This document shows positions 57,640 through 64,000 of a stretch of DNA of 64,000 nt, in pieces (the stretch's first letter is position 1; every line of letters begins with the position of its first letter). Under the pieces are notes generated by a model that made no database searches, was not told where the DNA came from, and saw nothing but the letters and a program-made list of their open reading frames with translations. The DNA lies in contig NZ_JABTEZ010000003.1 of assembly GCF_015711605.1 (NCBI RefSeq), positions 930,001-994,000 on the forward strand, in the 5' to 3' direction. The DNA is from Planomonospora sp. ID67723. GTDB taxonomy: Bacteria > Actinomycetota > Actinomycetes > Streptosporangiales > Streptosporangiaceae. A program made the position numbers and the translations under genes.

Positions 57640-57705
57640 TCCGGTGTTTCCGGTCCATCGGGTTCTCCCAAGAATGGCGTACCGGAAACCGGAATCCGGT
57701 GTTTC
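57640..57705 (-). promoter_or_regulatory. Repeated TCCGGTGTTTC sites before the amylase gene
   Basis: TCCGGTGTTTC occurs at 57640-57650 and again at 57695-57705, and GTTTCCGGT (57646-57654) with ACCGGAAAC (57681-57689) forms a perfect 9-bp inverted repeat between them. They are within 110 bases upstream of the amylase GTG. The remaining stretch to 57920 holds no gene. Confidence 0.55.
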
Positions 57706-57920
57706 TCGTATCACATGCCGCACACCGCGCCGGCGCGTGAGATCGCGGTCTCCGGGACCGGGCCGGCGCCACCGCGACCTGCACGCCGGGAAACGGGAAA
57801 GGACGGGAGGGTGGCCGGCTGCGCGGGTCCACCGAGGTACGGCTCGCGCCGGGGGAGTCCGCACTCTGGCGGAAGGAAGTTCTAGACTGGCCCGAACGAC
57901 CAGAATGGAGTTCGGTAGCG

Positions 57921-58817
57921 ATGCGGATCGGACTGTACCTCGACGAGCCCAAGGGCTCGGACGCGCTCGGCAAACTGCGGGACCGGATCGCCCGCGGGGC
58001 CGACGACGGCTTCACCTCGGCATGGGTCTCCAACATCTTCGGCCTCGACGCCCTGACCGCGCTCGCCGTGGCGGGCAGCCAGGTCCCGGGCATCGAACTC
58101 GGCACCGCCGTCGTGCCGACCTACCCGCGCCACCCCGCCGTCCTGGCCCAGCAGGCGCTCACGGTCAACACCGCCCTCGGCGGGAGGCTGGCGCTGGGCA
58201 TCGGGCTCTCGCACCAGATCGTCATCGAGGGCATGTACGGCTACGGCTTCGAGAGGCCCGCCCGGCACATGCGCGAGTACCTGTCGGTGCTGGTGCCGCT
58301 GGTGCGCGGGGAGAAGGTGGAGTTCGAGGGCGAGACCCTGACCGCGAAGCTCGGCCTGAGCACGCCGGGCACGGGTGACATGCCGGTGCTCATCGCCGCG
58401 CTCGCCCCGCGCATGCTCAAGCTCGCGGGAGAGGTCGCCGACGGAACCGTGCTCTGGATGACCGGCCCCAAGACCGTCGCCGAGCACGTGGCCCCCGCCG
58501 TCACCGAGGCGGCCCGTGCGGCCGGACGGCCCGCGCCCAGGATCGTCTGCGCGCTTCCGGTCTGCGTCACCGACGACCCCGAGGCCGCCCGCGCCAGGGC
58601 GGCCGAGGTCTTCGCGGTCTACGGCCACCTGCCGTCCTACCGGGCGATGCTCGACAAGGAGGGGGCGGCGGGCCCGGCAGAAGTCGCGGTCGTCGGCGAC
58701 GAGGACACCGTGGCCGCCCAGATCGAGACGCTCGCCAAGGCGGGGGTCACGGACTTCGTCGCCTCCGAGTTCGGCCGCGACCAGCGCACGAGGGACTTCC
58801 TCAAGTCCCTGCTGTGA
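57921..58817 (+). CDS. F420-dependent LLM-class oxidoreductase
   Basis: A 298-residue luciferase-like TIM-barrel enzyme of the F420 group. MRIGLYLDEPKGSDALGKL, WVSNIFGLDALTALAVAG, LGTAVVPTYPRHPAVLAQQA, ALGGRLALGIGLSH and VLIAALAPRMLKLAGEVADG are the family blocks. F420 binding rather than FMN is suggested by the family features and by the organism type. The substrate is unknown. The ATG at 57921 is clear. Its 3' end overlaps that of the opposing ABC transporter gene by 17 bases. Confidence 0.9.
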   Translation: MRIGLYLDEPKGSDALGKLRDRIARGADDGFTSAWVSNIFGLDALTALAVAGSQVPGIELGTAVVPTYPRHPAVLAQQALTVNTALGGRLALGIGLSHQIVIEGMYGYGFERPARHMREYLSVLVPLVRGEKVEFEGETLTAKLGLSTPGTGDMPVLIAALAPRMLKLAGEVADGTVLWMTGPKTVAEHVAPAVTEAARAAGRPAPRIVCALPVCVTDDPEAARARAAEVFAVYGHLPSYRAMLDKEGAAGPAEVAVVGDEDTVAAQIETLAKAGVTDFVASEFGRDQRTRDFLKSLL

Positions 58818-60714
58818 GCCGACGGGGCGACGGCCCGTCAGCGGCGCCGTCGTCCCGCCAGTGGCCGACCAACTCGGCGTACACAGGCGATCGGGCCAGC
58901 AGCTCGCGGTGCGATCCGGTGAGCGTGGCGGCGCCGTCCATCACCAGGACGCGGCGGGCCCTGCCGGCGGAGCTGATTCGGTGGGCGATCACGATGAGGG
59001 TGCCCTCGCGGGCGGCGAACGCCGTCTCGGCGCGCAGTTCGGCGGCGGGGTCGAGGTGACAGGTCGCCTCGTCCAGGACGACGACACGTGCCGGGGACGC
59101 GTAGGCACGGGCCAGGGTGATGAGCTGCCTCTCCCCAGCCGAGAGCGCGGCGGGTTCCTCGATCGCGGCGTCGAGCCCGCCGAGTCGTTCGACGAGCGCG
59201 CGGGCACCTACGGCGTCCACCGCCTCCCACACCCGCCTGGCCGCGGTCCGCGGGTCGGACGGGCAGAGATAGGCGAGGTTCTCGCCCAGCGTCCCGGCGA
59301 AGACGTAGGACTCCTGCGGCACCAGCGCCATCACGGTCCGCAGGCGGTGCTCGGGTATCGCCTCGAGCGGAAGGTCGCCGAGCCGTATCCGGCCGCCGGT
59401 GGGCGGCTGAAGCCCGGTCAGCAACATGGACAGGGTGGATTTGCCGACGCCGCTGGGACCGACCACCGCCAGGTGATCCCCCTCGGCGACGGTCAGGTCG
59501 AGACCGTGAACCACGGGCGCGGCCCGGGAGGCGTAGGCGAAGCTCAGTCCCTCCGCCTCCAGCCGGTAGCCGGACAGCGGGCGACCGGACAGCGGGCGGC
59601 CGGACGTTGCGGCATCCGGGAGGACCGCGCACCCGGCTCCGTCCCGGAGGGCGGGGGCGGGCGGGCCGGGCGGGGTCCGGGCGGGGACGGTGACGGTCTC
59701 GGCGAGCCTGTCCAGGATGACGGTGAGGGTCACGCCCCAGGAGCCGGCGACGCCGACGAACATGCGCATCGCCGGGTCGAGTCCGGTGACCAGGTAGGCC
59801 GCCGCGCCGACGACCTCGCCGGGGCTGAGGCGGCCCGTCTGGATCAGCGGCCGGGCGGCGATCAGCAGGCCCATCAGCGGCAGGTGCGCGCCGAGCGTGA
59901 CGACGAGCCGCCGGCTCGTACCCGCCCAGGCCAGCGCCCGGATGGCCGCCGCCTGGGCGGCGACGGCGGACTCCACCTCGGCCTGCGCCTGCGCCCGCGC
60001 TCCGCAGGCGGCGATGTCGCGCAGGCCCCCCAGGATCGGGGTGGCCCGGGCGGTGAGGTCCTCGTCGGCGAGGATGAGCGCGCGCTGACGGGCCAGGAGC
60101 ACGGGCAGCAGCCTGGCGAACACGGCCAGTGCCGCGGCGACGGGCACGGCGACGGCGGCGGCGACCAGGGGGGACAGGATCAGCAGCCCGCCCAGCGCGG
60201 CCAGCAGCGACGTGCCCAGCGTGCGGGCGCTTCGCAGCAGCGCGGAGACCAGGTTCCGCACCGTCTCCACCTGCTCGGTGAGGCGGGTGACGGCGGCGGG
60301 GTCCGGCACCGCCCCGCCGGCGGCCCGGGTCACGGTGGCGGCGACGAGGGCGCGGACCAGGTCGTCACGGAGCGGCTCGACCACCGCGGCCAGGCAGGGG
60401 AACATCATCCGCATGGCCGCGGCTCTGAAGAGCATCGTGAACCCGAGAAGGCCGAGCCAGGCCAGGCCGGCGCCCGGCCGCCCGGCGAGGAAACCGCGGT
60501 CGAGGGCCGTGGCGACGAGCAGTCCGGACAGCAACGCCGGAACCGCCTCGACGAGGGACCAGGCCGCGGCGGCGGCCAGCGGGCGGCGGCGGGGCCGCAG
60601 CAACGCCGGCAGCAGCCGCCACCCGCTTGCGATCGCCCGGCCGCCGCCCGCCGGGGCGGCCGGGGGTGCGGCGCTCCGCCCGGACCGGGGACGCCTCACG
60701 AACAGGTCGGGCAC
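58801..60714 (-). CDS. ABC half-transporter (permease-ATPase), second of a heterodimer
   Basis: A 637-residue protein: six-helix transmembrane domain (about 30-330), then a nucleotide-binding domain with Walker A GPSGVGKST, Q-loop LVPQESY, signature LSAGERQ, Walker B VVVLDEATCHLD (intact catalytic Glu) and H-loop IAHRISS. The linker (about 360-400) has a small duplicated RPLSGRPLSG. It should pair with the upstream half-transporter, which has a degenerate Walker B, to export a peptide or lipid. The GTG at 60714 follows AGGAGGAACC and lies inside the preceding gene (19-base overlap). Confidence 0.93.
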   Translation of the reverse strand: MPDLFVRRPRSGRSAAPPAAPAGGGRAIASGWRLLPALLRPRRRPLAAAAAWSLVEAVPALLSGLLVATALDRGFLAGRPGAGLAWLGLLGFTMLFRAAAMRMMFPCLAAVVEPLRDDLVRALVAATVTRAAGGAVPDPAAVTRLTEQVETVRNLVSALLRSARTLGTSLLAALGGLLILSPLVAAAVAVPVAAALAVFARLLPVLLARQRALILADEDLTARATPILGGLRDIAACGARAQAQAEVESAVAAQAAAIRALAWAGTSRRLVVTLGAHLPLMGLLIAARPLIQTGRLSPGEVVGAAAYLVTGLDPAMRMFVGVAGSWGVTLTVILDRLAETVTVPARTPPGPPAPALRDGAGCAVLPDAATSGRPLSGRPLSGYRLEAEGLSFAYASRAAPVVHGLDLTVAEGDHLAVVGPSGVGKSTLSMLLTGLQPPTGGRIRLGDLPLEAIPEHRLRTVMALVPQESYVFAGTLGENLAYLCPSDPRTAARRVWEAVDAVGARALVERLGGLDAAIEEPAALSAGERQLITLARAYASPARVVVLDEATCHLDPAAELRAETAFAAREGTLIVIAHRISSAGRARRVLVMDGAATLTGSHRELLARSPVYAELVGHWRDDGAADGPSPRRLTAGT

Positions 60715-62465
60715 GGTTCCTCCTGATCCTGCGGGAACGCCTCGCCGCCGGAGGCGAACAGGGCGCGATAGGCCGGGTCCCGCCAGAGTCCGCGATGAGT
60801 GCCGCGGGCCCGTATCCGCCCGTCCTCCATCCAGACCACCAGGTCGGCGCGGGCGGCGGTGGCGGCGCGGTGGGCCACGACCAGCCGGGTGCACCCGCGC
60901 ATCCCCTCCAGCAGGGTGCGGTTCACCTGGGCCTCCGTGGCGGTGTCGAGGCCGGAGGTGGCGTCGTCGAGAACGGTCAGGCGCGCCCGCCGGACCAGTG
61001 CGCGGGCCAGCCCCAGCCGCTGGAGCTCGCCGCCGGACAGCGGGGCGGTAGCGGCCGGGGTGTCGTACCCCTCCGGGAGACGGCCGATCACGTCGTCGAC
61101 GTACGCGGCGCGCGCCGCCTCCCGGACGGCCTCCCGGTCGACGGCGGGCAGGCCGTAGGAGACGGCCGCGGCCAGATCGCCGCCGAGCAGCATCGGACGT
61201 TCGAAGGCGTAGGCGACGGCACCGCGCAGCGCGTCCGGGTCGATCTCCCGCAGCGGCCGTCCGTCGAGCAGCACCTCGCCGCGGTCGGGGTCCGTCAGCC
61301 GCCCGGCCAGCAGGGCCAGCGTGCTCTTACCGGCGCCGGAGCGCCCCACGACGGCGGTCAGCGACCCGGCGGGGACCTCCAGGTCCACCCCGTCCACCGA
61401 CGCGGTGCCCTCCCGCACCACCGTGACACCGCGGAACGAGAGCGCGCCGGGACCCTCGGCCGGCGGGCGGGTGCCCGCGGAGGGAACGGGCAGACAGAGC
61501 ACCTCGCAGATCCGCCGGGCCGCCGAGCGGGAGTGGGCCAGTGCCATCAGCGCATCGGTCTGGTCGACGAAGGACAGGCCCAGCGCGGCGTATCCGGCCA
61601 CGGCCAGTAGCTGCCCCGCTTCCAGGCGGCCGTCGGCGACGCCCAGCCCGGCCGCCGCGAGCACCGCCACCTCGATGAGCGGCAGCAGCAGGGCGATCTT
61701 CCACACGCTGCGGGCCTGCGCCCGCCACAGGGCGTGCCCGGAGCCGGAGAGCTCCGGCAGCGGGGCGAGGATCCGGGCGATCTCACGGTCGGCGCTGCCC
61801 GAGGCCCGCACCGTGCGGATGCCGGCCAGGGCGTCGGTCAGGCGGGCGGCCAACCGGCCCTGCGCCCCCTGGTAGTCGTCGTACAGGCCCGAGACCCGCG
61901 CGACGAACAGGCGGATGAGGACGACCGCGGCGGGCGCACCGGCCACGAAGGTGAGTCCCGTCCGCCAGTCGATCACGAACAGGGCGACGACGCCGCCGGC
62001 GGAGGTGACCAGCCCGGTCGAGATGCCCACCAGCGTCACCGGCACGCTTCCGGCGGTCGCGGTGTTGCTCACCAGCCGGTTGACCAGCTCGCCGGTCGGT
62101 GACCGGCGGGTCTCGGCGATGTCGAGCGAGAGCAGGTGGGCGGTCAGCCGCACCCGCACGGACGCCGTGGCGGAGGCGGTGGCGGCGGCTCCGGCCACCA
62201 TGCCGGCGATCTCGGCGCATGCCGTGAGGACCAGCACCAGGACCAGTCCCACCGCGGCGCTCCGCGCTCCGCGGCCCGTGAGGGCCTCGTCCACCGCGGA
62301 GGCCAGGACGGCGGGCAGGGCCAGCACGGCGCCGGAGGAGGCGATGGTGGCGGCGGCGACCACCGCCAGCGGCGCCCGTGCGCCGCGCGCGAGGGAGGCG
62401 AGCAGGCGGTCACCGTGTTTCCGCGTCGCCCGCTCTCGCGGCGGGTCCGGCACGGGATCTGGCAT
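60696..62465 (-). CDS. ABC half-transporter, first of a heterodimer (degenerate ATPase site)
   Basis: A 589-residue permease-ATPase: basic N-terminus, six helices (about 30-310), then the ATPase domain with Walker A GRSGAGKST, signature LSGGELQRL, Walker B LTVLDDATSGLD where the catalytic Glu is Asp, and H-loop VAHRAAT. One such site is the rule in heterodimeric exporters. The last residues are EEPCPTCS. The ATG at 62465 has GAGGGAGACG upstream. It lies 162 bases downstream of the Cys-rich precursor-like peptide, so it is the probable exporter of that product. Labyrinthopeptin-type clusters have a similar pair. Confidence 0.93.
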   Translation of the reverse strand: MPDPVPDPPRERATRKHGDRLLASLARGARAPLAVVAAATIASSGAVLALPAVLASAVDEALTGRGARSAAVGLVLVLVLTACAEIAGMVAGAAATASATASVRVRLTAHLLSLDIAETRRSPTGELVNRLVSNTATAGSVPVTLVGISTGLVTSAGGVVALFVIDWRTGLTFVAGAPAAVVLIRLFVARVSGLYDDYQGAQGRLAARLTDALAGIRTVRASGSADREIARILAPLPELSGSGHALWRAQARSVWKIALLLPLIEVAVLAAAGLGVADGRLEAGQLLAVAGYAALGLSFVDQTDALMALAHSRSAARRICEVLCLPVPSAGTRPPAEGPGALSFRGVTVVREGTASVDGVDLEVPAGSLTAVVGRSGAGKSTLALLAGRLTDPDRGEVLLDGRPLREIDPDALRGAVAYAFERPMLLGGDLAAAVSYGLPAVDREAVREAARAAYVDDVIGRLPEGYDTPAATAPLSGGELQRLGLARALVRRARLTVLDDATSGLDTATEAQVNRTLLEGMRGCTRLVVAHRAATAARADLVVWMEDGRIRARGTHRGLWRDPAYRALFASGGEAFPQDQEEPCPTCS

Positions 62466-62627
62466 CGTCTCCCTCTCTGCGTGGCGGATCCGCCGGGACG
62501 GCGGGCCCGCGCTTCCGGCGGGGCGGGAACCCGCCCCGCCGGAAGGCCTACCGGGGGTCTGGCCCGTCACACCGCGGTGAACACCAGCCGGCGCCCACCT
62601 GCGGTCCCTGGGCGAGACCCGGCGGGA

Positions 62628-62762
62628 TCAGTACGTGTACCCGGAGCCGTTGCAGCTGTTGAAGCAGGTACGGATGTTGACCTCGCAGGTGGAGTTGCAG
62701 TCGCGGAGCTGGGTCTCCTCGGTCGCGGGGAGCATCTCCAGGGCGTTGATGTCGAGTTCCAT
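62628..62762 (-). CDS. RiPP precursor-like Cys-rich peptide (44 aa)
   Basis: A 44-residue peptide with a strong ribosome site (GGAAGG, seven bases before the ATG at 62762). Residues 1-19 are an acidic leader-like stretch beginning MELDINALEMLP, of the LxxLE type seen in actinobacterial RiPP leaders. The putative core (20-44) has cysteines at 22, 26, 33 and 37 (CX3C-X6-CX3C), Ser or Thr at 24, 25, 32, 36, 40 and 43, and ends GSGYTY. It lies between an S9 protease gene and two ABC half-transporter genes. Lanthipeptide, sactipeptide-like or disulfide hairpin structures are all compatible; no modifying enzyme is in view. Confidence 0.75.
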   Translation of the reverse strand: MELDINALEMLPATEETQLRDCNSTCEVNIRTCFNSCNGSGYTY

Positions 62763-62894
62763 CGCGGTTCCTTCCTTCTTGCCGGTTTCTTCCGGGGCTG
62801 TCGCCCCGCTCGGGGTACCGCCGGCACGTCCGGGCGGGGACGTGCCGGCCACCGGCGGGGTCCGGGCATGTGTCCGCCCGGCCCCGCCGGAGGT

Positions 62895-64000
62895 CTACGG
62901 AGGGTTGCGCCGATCGCACGGCAGCGGGCGGCGGCCCGCGCCCTCGCTGAGGAAGCCGACGACGCGGTCGAGGACGAGGTGCCCGCCGGCCTCGGACAGC
63001 GGATCGTGGCCGGCGCCGGGGACCTCCAGGTAGGTCAGGTCGGCGCCACCGCGGTGCCCGCTTCCGCACAGCCGGTCGCGCAGGCGCCGGGAGTGGGCGA
63101 CCGGGATGACCGGGTCCTGCTCACCGTGGACGATGAGCAGGGGCAGCCGCATCCGGTCGGCCAGCCGCAGCAGGTCGCGGGGGCCGAGGTCGTCGTCGAT
63201 CTCCTCGCGGCCGCCGAGCCGGTCGATCAGGTGGCGCACCTCGGGCGGCCCGTCGGCGTGCAGGTGCCGCCCGGACAGGAACGGGGCGACGACCGCGGCG
63301 CGGGACCACAGGCCGGGCCGGGCGGCGGCGGCCAGCAGCGCCAGGTAGGCGCCGTAGCTGGGGCCGTACAGCATCGGCCGTTCGCGGCCCGGCCCGCGCG
63401 CGGCGGACAGGGCGCGGCCCAGATGCAGGACGTCGTCCAGGTCGGGGCCGCCCCAGGCGCCGCGGACGGCGTCGCGGTGCGCCGCGCCGTATCCGGTGCT
63501 GCCCCGCTGGTTGGGCGCGACCACGGCGATCCCCGCAGCGGCCAGGCGCCGGAACAGCGGGTCGAAACCGAGCTGCCAGGAGGACTCGGGGCCGCCGTGC
63601 AGCGCGAGCACCGCCCGGCGGGCCGCGCCGGGATCGCCGTACACGACGGCCTCGATGTCTCCCGCCGGGCCGTCGTAGCCGCGCACGGAGGGCTGCGCCC
63701 ACCGCGGGCGGGAAAGGCGTCGGACGGCACGTGACCGGGACGGCCGGACCGCGGTGATCAGAACGGGCGGGTGGTCGGGCGTGCTGTGGACCAGGTGCAG
63801 CCCGGTGTCACCCCAGTGGGCCCTCCGGTACAGGACGCCTGCCGGGAGGTCGACCTCCCGGCAGGCGTCCTCCACCAGGTCGTGCAGGAGCAGATGGGAG
63901 CGGACGCCGCGGGTGACCGCCAGCGCCAGGTGCCGTCCGGCGGGGTCCAGGGCCAGCGGTGTCACACCGCCCTCGATCGCGTTCAGCCGGTCGGGGAAGG
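62895..64000 (-). CDS. S9 family (prolyl oligopeptidase-like) serine peptidase, partial
   Basis: The C-terminal 368 codons of a larger protein; the frame stays open through the right edge of the window (FPDRLNAIEGGVTPLALDP), so the N-terminal beta-propeller is mostly missing. The catalytic domain has LALHGGPESSWQ (oxyanion), PNQRGSTGYG, the nucleophile in GPSYGAYLAL, the Asp in VHGEQDPVIPV and the His in PGAGHDPLS. No transmembrane part is seen. It precedes the precursor-like peptide by 132 bases. Prolyl oligopeptidases are known to remove leaders in some class III lanthipeptide pathways, so it may mature the peptide. It could also be unrelated. Confidence 0.92.
   Translation of the reverse strand, partial: FPDRLNAIEGGVTPLALDPAGRHLALAVTRGVRSHLLLHDLVEDACREVDLPAGVLYRRAHWGDTGLHLVHSTPDHPPVLITAVRPSRSRAVRRLSRPRWAQPSVRGYDGPAGDIEAVVYGDPGAARRAVLALHGGPESSWQLGFDPLFRRLAAAGIAVVAPNQRGSTGYGAAHRDAVRGAWGGPDLDDVLHLGRALSAARGPGRERPMLYGPSYGAYLALLAAAARPGLWSRAAVVAPFLSGRHLHADGPPEVRHLIDRLGGREEIDDDLGPRDLLRLADRMRLPLLIVHGEQDPVIPVAHSRRLRDRLCGSGHRGGADLTYLEVPGAGHDPLSEAGGHLVLDRVVGFLSEGAGRRPLPCDRRNPP

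Noticed and set aside
58814-60726. Plus-strand frames opposite the ABC transporter genes
   Set aside because: Antisense frames, Gln/Arg/Gly-rich, no start; the Walker and signature motifs lie on the minus strand.
1-64000. The hexamer CGTACG as an enriched motif
   Set aside because: About 21 copies are expected at this base composition, so the hexamer by itself may not be notable; only the longer CCGTACGG clearly exceeds expectation.

Overview
The window is a chromosomal segment of a high-GC (by eye a little over 70 percent), sporulating, mycothiol- and F420-using actinomycete, most like Streptosporangiaceae. The clues are an SsgB-like sporulation protein, a mycothiol-dependent maleylpyruvate isomerase-type enzyme, an F420 luciferase-like oxidoreductase, a fused UreAB, an ECF42-type sigma factor beside a DGPF protein, and heavy use of GTG starts. 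No rRNA, CRISPR array, insertion sequence or phage module was found. The assignment rests on gene content only.

Left part (0-14 kb): the edge of a DUF2809 membrane protein behind what looks like a gutted rhaM gene. Next come an M1 metallopeptidase translationally coupled to a Pls/PosA-type stand-alone peptide synthetase, a STAS protein lacking the usual phospho-serine, a DUF1772/hydrolase pair, DUF4291, a P450, an SDR and a secreted protein with an internal duplication. A tRNA-Gly/Val pair follows. 14-26 kb: tRNA-dihydrouridine synthase, a TAXI-type TRAP transporter, a DUF2087 protein, a Ski2-like helicase with DUF3516, a membrane acyltransferase, a NarL-type two-component pair and an APH-like kinase.

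26-36 kb: a 24-residue peptide ORF with a strong ribosome binding site, upstream of a TPR protein, then agmatine deiminase, UreC and a fused UreAB, divergent from a TetR regulator. A diguanylate cyclase gene and a tRNA-Gly/Cys/Val cluster follow; together with histidine ammonia-lyase (35.3 kb) this stretch holds several ammonia-releasing enzymes. 36-50 kb: a 3-hydroxyisobutyrate dehydrogenase-like enzyme fused to a Rid domain opposite a LysR regulator, pabB-pabC, a divergent LVIVD lipoprotein/DUF305 pair around a perfect palindrome, ssgB, tRNA-Val(CAC), the YciI/ECF42 pair, an atypical quinone oxidoreductase, the MDMPI/MarR pair and an FG-GAP propeller protein.

50.6-55.9 kb looks like an accessory module: a prenyl diphosphate synthase and class I terpene synthase on the plus strand converge on a minus-strand operon encoding a charged phasin-like protein, a PHA-regulator-like protein and an ABC1/UbiB kinase. 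Both outer promoters sit in AT-rich islands with related words. The right end (58.8-64 kb) looks like the export half of a RiPP cluster: a partial S9 prolyl-oligopeptidase-like protease, a 44-residue precursor-like peptide with a CX3C-X6-CX3C core, and two overlapping ABC half-transporters. Its modifying enzymes, if any, lie beyond the window. Across the window the palindrome CCGTACGG occurs at least 18 times, several-fold more than base composition predicts.
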